Positions 53,853 through 62,838 of a stretch of 64,000 nt of DNA are shown piece by piece. Made by a program: the position numbers and the translations under genes. The notes below the pieces were generated by a model, which saw only the letters and a program-made list of their open reading frames with translations, made no database searches and had not been told where the DNA came from. Source of the DNA: a virus; IMG/VR virus record IMGVR_UViG_3300017917_004176, positions 1 to 64,000 of that record; one strand, 5' to 3'. Numbering within the stretch: the first letter of the stretch is position 1; each line of letters opens with the position of its first letter.

Positions 53853-55448
53853 CTATTCTTCTGGAACCAATGTCGGATACAAACATTTTATATTAGGATT
53901 ATTAAGTGCCTTAATTCTTCTACCTATTGCATTAACAGAGAATCCATTATATGCAGGAGCACCTTCATCAATTATATCAAAAAAGTACTTCCATTTAGAT
54001 GAAAAGCCCTTTCTTAATTTTGAATCAGTTATCTTAAAATCTTTTTGTTCTATCCCTGTATTATCAGATCTCCAAACTCCAGTTGTTGAATCTATTTTTT
54101 TATATATGCCCATTAACTGATCATCTTTTTCCGAAGTGTATTCAAAAAAAGCTTTTAATTCTTCATAATAAGGAGATATTGTCGCACCTGGATTTTTATA
54201 TAGAAGATATTCTGATTGATCTATTAAAAATTGCTGCCAAGGCTGATCATATTTAACAAGTACATCTCCCCAAGATCCATCACTAAATTTTTCATAAAAA
54301 AAGCTTGGAACTACTGGCTTTGAATCTATTACCAAATGAAATAAAAGATTGTCTGCGCCATATACATAAAAATCATTTTTTATTCCTCTCCAATCTGGAT
54401 TATTGGAGTAGGATGAAACTATTCCTTTATCAGAAAAATCATAAGAATAATCAAAAGATTCATAACTAGGAATATAACTATCATTAGATATTTCTTGTAA
54501 ATATTGCAGCTGAGTTGAATACTCTCTAAAAATCATTTTAATTGGTTCAAATTTAAAAAAACCATTTTCATCATAATAAAAATCATAAGACCCAAATAAA
54601 TCTTCTTTGACTTTATTTAAAACTTGAACAACTGTTGAGTTAGACTTAAAACTAAAAGCTCCTTCTACTTGAGAAGCAAATGGAAGATACACGTTAACTT
54701 CCTCTTCTTCTTGAAGCTTTAAGATAGGAGGACTAAAAAAACCTTCTTCTGATTCAAGAGGTATGCCGCTGTCGTTAAAAGTTCTTCTTGTTTCAATATT
54801 ATAATATAAATCTGGAACACTAGATGTAATTTGTTGTATATTTGTTATGTAGATCGGCAAATCGTTTATAATTATTTTTTGCGGATTTTCTGCTCCAAAT
54901 TTAGTCATTAAATCCTTAATAACATAAAAATATGGAATATTTTCTTTTGTGTCTCCATAGGTAAAAGATGTATCTGCTCCAAGCTCTCCGCCTAAAGTTC
55001 CATCCAGCATACTCATTTTATCTTGACATTGCATAGATATAATATTAGAATCAATTCCATGAGAAAAAGAAACTGAAGAAATTAAAAATATACCTAGATT
55101 AAACCATATAATATCATCATCTAAGGCTTCTTTTCTATCATATACATTATTTTTTAATCCTATATATGCTTGAATTTTTTTATTTATTGAAATTTCGTCT
55201 GCTGCAGCAGAAAGAGAATATATATTTCTATCAAGAAAAAATTCTAAGGAAAGGGTTCTTCTAATTGGACTATTGCTTTGAGTTGAAAAATTTCCAGATA
55301 TAATTCTACCCTGGATTTCTTTTATCTTTTCTTCGTCCCAAGATAATAAATTTATTTTTACAAACATGGATCTATCTCTATTTAAAAAAAGAGAATCTAA
55401 AAATAAAGAAGATAGTTCATTGCCTTTTTTGTCAACAGGAATTCCCAT
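53853..55448 (-). CDS. Baseplate/tail protein, 531 aa
   Basis: Starts MGIPVDKKGNELSSLFLDSL; the middle has NLGIFLISSVSFSHGIDSN and ISMQCQDKMSMLDGTLGGEL. This pattern resembles phage tail or baseplate hub proteins (I recall DUF5048) that precede a tail peptidase, as here. RBS GGAGG just right of the ATG. Structural role inferred from order and composition. Confidence 0.6.
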   Translation of the reverse strand: MGIPVDKKGNELSSLFLDSLFLNRDRSMFVKINLLSWDEEKIKEIQGRIISGNFSTQSNSPIRRTLSLEFFLDRNIYSLSAAADEISINKKIQAYIGLKNNVYDRKEALDDDIIWFNLGIFLISSVSFSHGIDSNIISMQCQDKMSMLDGTLGGELGADTSFTYGDTKENIPYFYVIKDLMTKFGAENPQKIIINDLPIYITNIQQITSSVPDLYYNIETRRTFNDSGIPLESEEGFFSPPILKLQEEEEVNVYLPFASQVEGAFSFKSNSTVVQVLNKVKEDLFGSYDFYYDENGFFKFEPIKMIFREYSTQLQYLQEISNDSYIPSYESFDYSYDFSDKGIVSSYSNNPDWRGIKNDFYVYGADNLLFHLVIDSKPVVPSFFYEKFSDGSWGDVLVKYDQPWQQFLIDQSEYLLYKNPGATISPYYEELKAFFEYTSEKDDQLMGIYKKIDSTTGVWRSDNTGIEQKDFKITDSKLRKGFSSKWKYFFDIIDEGAPAYNGFSVNAIGRRIKALNNPNIKCLYPTLVPEE

Positions 55449-55460
55449 TAATTATCCTCC

Positions 55461-57272
55461 TTAGTTAAAATAACCTGGAATATAGTTTCCAGCATATTTT
55501 AATTTATATGTACCAATATTAGTAATTATAGTATCTGGATCTTTTAAAGTTGGAGGGGTATCATAAGAAGCTCCACTTTCAACAACTTGATAATATTCTC
55601 CTTTATATTTTACATATGATCCTTTATAATAATCTGTTAAAGGAGTCCAATTATATATTTTTAAGCCGATTTGAGAAAAATCATATAAATCTCCTTGTAT
55701 TTTTCTAAAACCATAATAATTTAAACTATTAGTATTTATTTCATCTATCTCAGTCATCGTACAAGAAAAAGAATATAATATTCTTCCCATTTCTTCTACT
55801 GGCTCTAACGATATTTCTGTTATCTTAACAACAAACAATCCTTCTGTGTCAGACTTGAAAACTTTTGGTTTTCCATCATATAACCAATCCATAACTTTTT
55901 TTCTGAATTCTCTTTCAACTAAATAGTTTTCATTTTTATTCAAATAATTTTTATCGTTCATTGTAGTTTTAATATAATATTTAGAAGAAACATCGCCAAG
56001 TACTTGTTGAGATCCTTCTAATATAAATTTTTCATATAAAGTATTTATATTAACAACATCAGTTCCATTCATTAATGTGGAGTAAGTCATTCCAGTTAGC
56101 TGTCTTAATGGATCAGCGATCGAAGTAATAAGAGCAGAGAATTGAAATTGTTTATATCCTATATCAGAACTTCTAACAACAAAAGGATATTTTGATCCTA
56201 TTGTTTCTATTACAGCATCTCTTTTTACTTCCTTAAAGCCTGAAATTTTTCCATTATATATGAAATTTAATTGTACTTGGTCTGTTCCATATAAATAAGA
56301 TCCTTCAAAATCAGGAATTATATTAACTCTTTGTCCAATTGGAGTTGTAGCCCCTCTTGATACTACTTTATTATTTGATTTATTTATATTTACAGCTTGA
56401 AGCATATAGGAATATAACATGCCCGGCTCTAATAAATAATCATAAAAATATTTTGGATTTTGAAATTCAGTTACATCAAATAAGGCAATTTGTTTATAAT
56501 TTGAAACACCTTCTGATAAAGAGCTTCTTAAAAGTGCAATTCCATTATTTGATGAGTCAAAACTACCAGCGTCTAATCCTGGCTCTTCTGGACTTCCATC
56601 ATTATTAAATAATCCTCTATAAACAGTAGAATCTTGAATCCAATTTGAATCAAAATATGGACCAATTATGTAAGCATTATCATAAGTTGCTCCAAGTGGA
56701 CTAATATTTGTTTTAATTTTTATATATCCATTTTCTATCGAATGAATTGGCCATTCACGATTAAAACCTGTAGATCCAGATACTCCTGTAATTATAATAT
56801 TATCTCCAGCTGCATAAGTTTGATTTGCTGAATTTGTAAAATAAATATTTGCATAGTCTCCATCTAAAACAATAGATGAGATCGATCTTTTTTCTCCATT
56901 TGATTTTGGTGGATTCATCTTTCCAAAATCTTTTTCTAGGTTAAACAAATCATATCTATAAGTATATGTAACATTTAAAATAGTTTGACTTCCTTCAGTT
57001 ACATTTGGACCAGCACCACTACCTTCGGGAACAAAACCTACGTTAGTTGAAGTTATTTCATAAATATATCTTCCATTTTTTACATTTAATCCTTGAGAAA
57101 TTTCTAACCCTATGGCCCAATCTCTATAAGGAAATACTCCATTATATGCAACGGATTCATCTATAATTAAATTCGAAAAATTTATAAATTTTAATGCATC
57201 TGTCGAAAATCTATTCTCAAAAGTATTATTAATAAAAAGATAGTTTCCATTTATTAATTTGGGAAGTGGCAT
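55461..57272 (-). CDS. Tail protein, 603 aa
   Basis: A large beta-rich, Asn/Tyr-rich protein with a segment AAGDNIIITGVSGSTGFNRE resembling a repeated beta module also seen in the next two proteins. The C-terminus, YNWTPLTDYYKGSYVKYKGE, looks like a carbohydrate-binding (chitin-binding/CBM5-like) WxxxTxYxxGxxVxY element. Likely part of the host-recognition apparatus. RBS AAAGGAGG. Confidence 0.6.
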   Translation of the reverse strand: MPLPKLINGNYLFINNTFENRFSTDALKFINFSNLIIDESVAYNGVFPYRDWAIGLEISQGLNVKNGRYIYEITSTNVGFVPEGSGAGPNVTEGSQTILNVTYTYRYDLFNLEKDFGKMNPPKSNGEKRSISSIVLDGDYANIYFTNSANQTYAAGDNIIITGVSGSTGFNREWPIHSIENGYIKIKTNISPLGATYDNAYIIGPYFDSNWIQDSTVYRGLFNNDGSPEEPGLDAGSFDSSNNGIALLRSSLSEGVSNYKQIALFDVTEFQNPKYFYDYLLEPGMLYSYMLQAVNINKSNNKVVSRGATTPIGQRVNIIPDFEGSYLYGTDQVQLNFIYNGKISGFKEVKRDAVIETIGSKYPFVVRSSDIGYKQFQFSALITSIADPLRQLTGMTYSTLMNGTDVVNINTLYEKFILEGSQQVLGDVSSKYYIKTTMNDKNYLNKNENYLVEREFRKKVMDWLYDGKPKVFKSDTEGLFVVKITEISLEPVEEMGRILYSFSCTMTEIDEINTNSLNYYGFRKIQGDLYDFSQIGLKIYNWTPLTDYYKGSYVKYKGEYYQVVESGASYDTPPTLKDPDTIITNIGTYKLKYAGNYIPGYFN

Positions 57273-57299
57273 AATAAAACCTCCTTTCTATCTTCATAA

Positions 57300-58310
57300 T
57301 TAAACCGTAACGTTTGTATCAAACCATATATAATATCTTCCACCATAGCCTTTTACTGCTGGATCAGTATCAGATATTTTTACCATTAGTGCATTTACAT
57401 CATTAATATACTCAGCAGCTGATCCAAGTTGTGAGTTTAAAACCGATGTAACACTTGTAAATTCATCTTCCATATACTGAGCTAAATATAATTGAATATT
57501 CATAATAGCAGAAGACATTTTATTATAATCTGTTTCTGTTAAAATATAGTTTTGAACATTTGCAGCTTTAGCATTAACTAGATCTGCATTTGTAATAGTA
57601 GGATTAGAGTAATATGTTGCTAATGCCGAATAATATGCTGATAAATGTCCAGCTGCAGTTCCATCTGAAGAATAATCTAATATTTTAAGTTCATCAATAC
57701 TAACTGGAAAAGTGCTTAATCCAAGTGGTATTGGTTGTGTTGCTCCAGTTTTATATTGTTGAACAGCAATTAGTACAGCAGAAGATAGTGACAATAGTGA
57801 AAATCTTAAATATGGAGGAGTGCCTCCAGTATTAATATATTCTGAATTATCAAGTAGAGATAAAACTCTATCAAAGCCGTATCTTAATACTCCTAAATTT
57901 GTACTTAAAGAACCAGTACTATCAAAATTAGATGAGACAGAAAAAGTAAATGTATCATCTGTTTTTTGTGTAATAGTCCACTCTCCATTTAATTTTACTT
58001 GTTCTGTTCCAGTAGCTCCATTAATAAATATTTTATCTCCAACTAAAAAACCATGAGCCGTAGAAGTTCCAACTACTATATTAGAATTTAATGTTACTGC
58101 ATAAGATGTAACAGTTTTAGTTGGAGCAACTCCTGGCTGAGATGTAATTTTTGTACTAATAACACTAGGAGTGTTCTGATCTCTTTTATATATTCCACTA
58201 TTTGAATTATCACTACTAACTAAAAAATAATCTCCAACTCTTATATCTGTCGTATTTTCATTTGCAGTAGCAAGAGTTGTAAACGTTTTTCTAACATAAA
58301 AATAAGCCAT
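57300..58310 (-). CDS. Tail/fibre-associated protein, 336 aa
   Basis: Residues about 75-125 carry GDKIFINGATGTEQVKLNGE and WTITQKTDDTFTFSV, the same module found twice in the 1238-aa protein. The rest is Ser/Thr-rich with a helical end. RBS AAAGGAGG. Structural virion protein by context. Confidence 0.6.
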   Translation of the reverse strand: MAYFYVRKTFTTLATANENTTDIRVGDYFLVSSDNSNSGIYKRDQNTPSVISTKITSQPGVAPTKTVTSYAVTLNSNIVVGTSTAHGFLVGDKIFINGATGTEQVKLNGEWTITQKTDDTFTFSVSSNFDSTGSLSTNLGVLRYGFDRVLSLLDNSEYINTGGTPPYLRFSLLSLSSAVLIAVQQYKTGATQPIPLGLSTFPVSIDELKILDYSSDGTAAGHLSAYYSALATYYSNPTITNADLVNAKAANVQNYILTETDYNKMSSAIMNIQLYLAQYMEDEFTSVTSVLNSQLGSAAEYINDVNALMVKISDTDPAVKGYGGRYYIWFDTNVTV

Positions 58311-58330
58311 TTATTCCTTTTCCTCCTTTA

Positions 58331-61300
58331 TTATAATAATCCATTTTGAGTATTTATTCTATCTACTTTATTATTTGTTAAATCTTTTACATATAAAAAT
58401 AATTTTCCTTGATTTTCTCCAAAAAATAAATAATAATTTAAATTTGAATTAATTTCTGAATAAGAGCCCAAGCCATCTAAATTTCTCATATAAGCTCTAT
58501 AAATATTTACTTTTTCATTTTCATCAATTTTTATTGACTCTTGTCTACTATATCCATTTTGTATATTTAATCTATTAAAAAATTTTATAGCTATATTAGA
58601 AAAAATATTGTCATTTATAGATTTTTTTACAAGCCAAAAATCATTATAATTTTTTTGCACCAAAGGATCTTTTTTAAATGTAATATTTCCAGAAACTTCG
58701 CCGATATTATTTTTAGATAATAATATTGAAGTTCCATTAATAGAAGCAACCTTACTGCCTTCTTTTATTCCAGTGCCTGAAACTAAATATCCAATTTTAA
58801 TGTCATTATTATTCGATACTATAATAGTATTTTTATTTATACTACCAGAGCCAGTTTTGGTTATGGACACAGAATTAATTTCTTTATCTATAAATTTAAT
58901 AGGAATTAAATAATAATCAAATCCATCTCCAGAGGTTAGCTTTGCTATATAATTTGATTCAAAATCTTCAAATGTTTTTGGTATTTTATTTAATGGATTT
59001 ATGCCTGTTACTATTGAATGAACTCCCCATGATGAGTTTTGAGTATTCCAAATTAATAAATTTTTATTTGTCATAAAACCATTCTTTATTACTAGTTTTT
59101 TAGCTAGATTATTTTCATTGCTAAAAGTTATAGTTTTATTAGAAAAATTATTTTTGTTCTCTAAATCTAATGTAATTACTAATCCAGATATAGAAACAAC
59201 TTTTGAACCAGTAGCAATACCGTCTCCATAAACAAGCATTCCTGGAACTATTCCTGTTGAATTATTTACGGTAATTGTTTTATTATTTATAGATCCGCTG
59301 GCAATTTTATCTAACCCATCTATAAAGCCATAAATTGTATCTGAATTGCCTGGTACAAATCTTACTTGATTACCAGACATTAAAAATTCAATTCTTCCAT
59401 TATCAGGATCGCTTAATGCGTCAAAAGCAAGTCCGAGAGGTTTTGAAGTATATTGAGTTGTAGCTTGATACCTAATTTTTCCATTATATCCACTAACAGT
59501 TGAAAATTCAAATGTTATATAATATTTTTTTCCATTTTCAAAAGCAATTGAATTTATCCACTCTATAGAAATATTTGTATAATTTGGAAAGAATCCCAAT
59601 GGACTCTTTTCAAATTCATATGAAGATAGTGGTTTTGATTCATTTACAATTAAAGCATTTCCATCATTATAATGTATAATAAATTGATAGGACTCAATTC
59701 TTTCAAGAGGGTCATCAAATACCCCATTAAAAGAAAAAATTGCTGCATTAATTATATTATTTTGATATAAAGAGAGACCAGTTCTAGAAGTCCATAATGG
59801 GATAGTAGATATACTAGATTGAATTCCTATGTTGGCTAAATTTATTAATATAGGCCTAAATAAAATTTCAGAGGACCAAGGAGATATTTGATTTTGTATA
59901 GTATTTTCAATCCATCCAGTTGTTAAAATTTCTGAAAAAACATTGTTATTATATATAGACCATAAACCATCTGGATTAAAATCTATATTTTCTGTAGATA
60001 ATAAATTAATTTTCTTTAATTGGATTTTATAATATTGGTTCCATCCATATAAAACATCTTTATGTTCATAGTCTATTTCATTATAAAAATCAATAAAACC
60101 TTCATTTGATTCAAAATAAGGCCCAAAAGAAAAAGATACTTGAGGTAAAAATTCAATAGTTTGATCTGTGAAAGTTTGTGCAACTGGTTGATCTAATGAA
60201 ACCTTTATGTAAGATGGTCCATCGTTGGTTATAATTTCTACTTTTGTAACTAAAGTTCCTAATGGAATTGGAGGATTAACTACTTGATTAAGATATTTTA
60301 GGACTTGGCCTGCTCCGATATCATCAATTGTATATCCTGCAGATAGTTTAACAAACTTATCACCAGCAACACCGCTAGCATTTTTTGTTATTTGAGTATA
60401 AGAATTTAAATTCTTATCTAAAGTAACTACAATATATCCATTAAAAGCTAATGATATACTAGTAAAAGTTGCTAAATTTGGAACACTCAAAGTTATTGTA
60501 GTTCCAGATGTTCCAGATATTAAAATTACTCTTGCCCCTATACCAATACCACTTCCCTGAACAAACATTCCTAATTGAATGCCAGTATTACTTGCAACAG
60601 TTATAGTTGACTGACCAACTGTGCCACTACCTGTAGTTGTAACAGGAGTAACAGAAGCTATATTTGTAATTCTAGTATTTTTTGGTATATATGTGTTTGA
60701 ACCAACTAATTGATTAACAGATAAATTTGTAGAATTATTTACTAAAATTTTATTAGAGTCAAAGGATAAAAGAGCTCCTACTTTATTATACGATAAAATA
60801 TATGGCTCTGTGTTAAAAGAAACTTCTTCATTTGTAAATTGAGATGTTGTTTGTCCATTAGATAGAGTGATTGTATAAAGCCCATTCACAGGCCCACTTA
60901 TAGATGAAATTGTAACAGGCTGAGATAAATTTATTGCCGCTATTTTTGCTCCATTAACAATTTGACCTGCTATTAAATTTGTAATGCTTGTTGTTGTAAT
61001 CGCTGTAGCACCAATAGCCGCAGAACTAGCAGTCTTTGTATAAACTATTCCTTTTTCTGCAATTGTTTTATTTGTTTTTATTGTAAAAGTATCTCCTGTT
61101 GCAGAGTCAATTGTCCAAGTTCCATTTATTTTTGCTGCTTCAGTATTTGATAGAGGAACTTCTTTTATTACAATTGAGTATCCAGGTAATAAAGAGTGAT
61201 TATATGATGTTACAACAATAGTAGAAGCATTAGTTACTCCATCACTTGTAAAACTTTGAATTCCACGATATAATAATCCTTTAGTATCTATTGTTTTTTT

Positions 61301-62047
61301 AGATAGTTTAAAAGAGCTATTATCATTAGATATAATAACTGTTCCAGGTGCTATGCCAGGACCTTCAATTTGCATACCAGGCTGTATTGATCTATAATAT
61401 CCACAAGCTCCAATAGAACTTCCAAAATAAGAGTTTTGTAATATTGATTGTGAAACAGAAAAAGTAAAAGTATTTCCATTTATTCCAGTTACAGTCCAAG
61501 TTCCATTTAGTTTTTCTTGTTCTGCTCCAAAAGCACCAATAATTCTAATTTTATATCCAACTTGTAATGGATTTACACTTCCAAAAATAATTCCTATAAC
61601 AGTAGTTCCTGTTGTTTCAACAGTATATTGTTGAATATCTAATGAATTTGGAACATAATTTGAAGAAGTGTAGGAAATAGTATCTACTCCTTTCGACCAA
61701 GCAAGTTGACCTAAAGACAATTCTTTTTTATATGAATTTAAAAAAAGATGAGCAGGAATATCAATATAATAATTATCATCAGTTTGATCCAATCGTGGCT
61801 TTGAAAAATAGTAAGGAATTGAAAATCCTCTTATTGCCAAAGGATTAGATGAATTGGTGGCAGAAACTATCCTTGTTGCTATATGAGTATATGGTTCTAA
61901 TGTTGTAGGCCTTGGAACCAATATACTTAAAAAATTTTCTGAGTTAGAATTCAATGTATCATATGGATTTTCTTTTTCTAGATTTACAATTGCCTTAGAA
62001 TCCCAAGAGCCTATTGAGGCTGGAACTGTTGGTACCGTTAATCCCAT
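58331..62047 (-). CDS. Very large repetitive tail or fibre protein, 1238 aa
   Basis: Beta-rich adhesin-like protein with two kinds of internal repeat. Type 1: GSGTVGQSTITVASNTGIQL (residues about 469-500), SGSINNKTITVNNSTGIVPG (about 912-949) and GSGSINKNTIIVSNNNDIKI (about 1066-1100), each followed by G.G(I/V)..G(S/A)(K/R)V. Type 2: KLNGTWTVTGINGNTFTFSV (about 169-199) and INGTWTIDSATGDTFTIKT (about 306-326). Likely built by module duplication; function in receptor binding inferred. Confidence 0.65.
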   Translation of the reverse strand: MGLTVPTVPASIGSWDSKAIVNLEKENPYDTLNSNSENFLSILVPRPTTLEPYTHIATRIVSATNSSNPLAIRGFSIPYYFSKPRLDQTDDNYYIDIPAHLFLNSYKKELSLGQLAWSKGVDTISYTSSNYVPNSLDIQQYTVETTGTTVIGIIFGSVNPLQVGYKIRIIGAFGAEQEKLNGTWTVTGINGNTFTFSVSQSILQNSYFGSSIGACGYYRSIQPGMQIEGPGIAPGTVIISNDNSSFKLSKKTIDTKGLLYRGIQSFTSDGVTNASTIVVTSYNHSLLPGYSIVIKEVPLSNTEAAKINGTWTIDSATGDTFTIKTNKTIAEKGIVYTKTASSAAIGATAITTTSITNLIAGQIVNGAKIAAINLSQPVTISSISGPVNGLYTITLSNGQTTSQFTNEEVSFNTEPYILSYNKVGALLSFDSNKILVNNSTNLSVNQLVGSNTYIPKNTRITNIASVTPVTTTGSGTVGQSTITVASNTGIQLGMFVQGSGIGIGARVILISGTSGTTITLSVPNLATFTSISLAFNGYIVVTLDKNLNSYTQITKNASGVAGDKFVKLSAGYTIDDIGAGQVLKYLNQVVNPPIPLGTLVTKVEIITNDGPSYIKVSLDQPVAQTFTDQTIEFLPQVSFSFGPYFESNEGFIDFYNEIDYEHKDVLYGWNQYYKIQLKKINLLSTENIDFNPDGLWSIYNNNVFSEILTTGWIENTIQNQISPWSSEILFRPILINLANIGIQSSISTIPLWTSRTGLSLYQNNIINAAIFSFNGVFDDPLERIESYQFIIHYNDGNALIVNESKPLSSYEFEKSPLGFFPNYTNISIEWINSIAFENGKKYYITFEFSTVSGYNGKIRYQATTQYTSKPLGLAFDALSDPDNGRIEFLMSGNQVRFVPGNSDTIYGFIDGLDKIASGSINNKTITVNNSTGIVPGMLVYGDGIATGSKVVSISGLVITLDLENKNNFSNKTITFSNENNLAKKLVIKNGFMTNKNLLIWNTQNSSWGVHSIVTGINPLNKIPKTFEDFESNYIAKLTSGDGFDYYLIPIKFIDKEINSVSITKTGSGSINKNTIIVSNNNDIKIGYLVSGTGIKEGSKVASINGTSILLSKNNIGEVSGNITFKKDPLVQKNYNDFWLVKKSINDNIFSNIAIKFFNRLNIQNGYSRQESIKIDENEKVNIYRAYMRNLDGLGSYSEINSNLNYYLFFGENQGKLFLYVKDLTNNKVDRINTQNGLL

Positions 62048-62077
62048 TTATTGTCCTCCTTTTCTCTTATTACAAAA

Positions 62078-62099
62078 AATAGGGAGCAAGCTCCCTATT
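62078..62099 (-). terminator. Terminator AATAGGGAG/CTCCCTATT (leftward)
   Basis: Stem starts in the stop codon of the M23-LysM gene and is followed leftward by TTTTTTG on the minus strand. Confidence 0.8.
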
Positions 62100-62838
62100 A
62101 TTTTTTGTAATATAATTTGTCACCAATATTTAAAATATTTGGATTTTTTAATAATCTATTTCCAACTAAAGGATTATGCTTTACCGTTTCTTCAATTAAA
62201 TTTTTTTGATCTTTTAAGCCAAGTCTTAAAGTAATTCTACTAAGACTATCTCCAGATTTTACTATATAAAATAAAGGCTCTACCACTTTTACGCCTTCCG
62301 ATTTTACTGATGTATTTATTGTTGAAATTGGCTTAATTTCAATATCAGCTTTTTTAGGAGTTTCTTTTTCAAGAGACTCAAGATATTCAGTTGGATTGTA
62401 TACATGTAATTTAGATACGAAATCTTCTTCTGTTTGTCCTTCTGCTAGCTCAGGAATTGCTTTCCATCCAAAAGAAGGCTTTGATTTTTTACGAATTTCA
62501 TAATGAAGATGAGATCCTGTAGATTTTCCAGTTGAACCTTGAAGACCTACTAAGTCACCTTTTTTCAATTTATCTCCTACTTCCACTTTACACTCATCAA
62601 GATGAGCATAAACATGCAAAGCGCTATTACTATCCAAGACTGCCACGACATTACCATAGCCTCCAAATCCAGAGCCTTTTACTCCTTCTCCAGCAAATAA
62701 TACTTCTCCATCTGTAAATGATTCAATAGGTGAACGATGAGGCTTAACTAGGTCAATTCCTTGATGAAAAGCCTTGCCACCATTAACAGGGTCAATGCGA
62801 AAACCAAACTTGCTTGTAATTTTATATCCTTCAAACAT
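62098..62838 (-). CDS. M23 endopeptidase with LysM domain, 246 aa
   Basis: N-terminal M23 domain with FHQGIDL (His25, Asp29), GFGGYGNVVAVLDSNSALHV, and HLHYEI near residue 111; C-terminal LysM (YIVKSGDSLSRITLRLGL and NILNIGDKLYYKK) that binds peptidoglycan. Free of tail domains, so this may be the true endolysin or a baseplate-associated lysin. Overlaps the fibre gene start by eight bases on the 5' side. Confidence 0.82.
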   Translation of the reverse strand: MFEGYKITSKFGFRIDPVNGGKAFHQGIDLVKPHRSPIESFTDGEVLFAGEGVKGSGFGGYGNVVAVLDSNSALHVYAHLDECKVEVGDKLKKGDLVGLQGSTGKSTGSHLHYEIRKKSKPSFGWKAIPELAEGQTEEDFVSKLHVYNPTEYLESLEKETPKKADIEIKPISTINTSVKSEGVKVVEPLFYIVKSGDSLSRITLRLGLKDQKNLIEETVKHNPLVGNRLLKNPNILNIGDKLYYKK

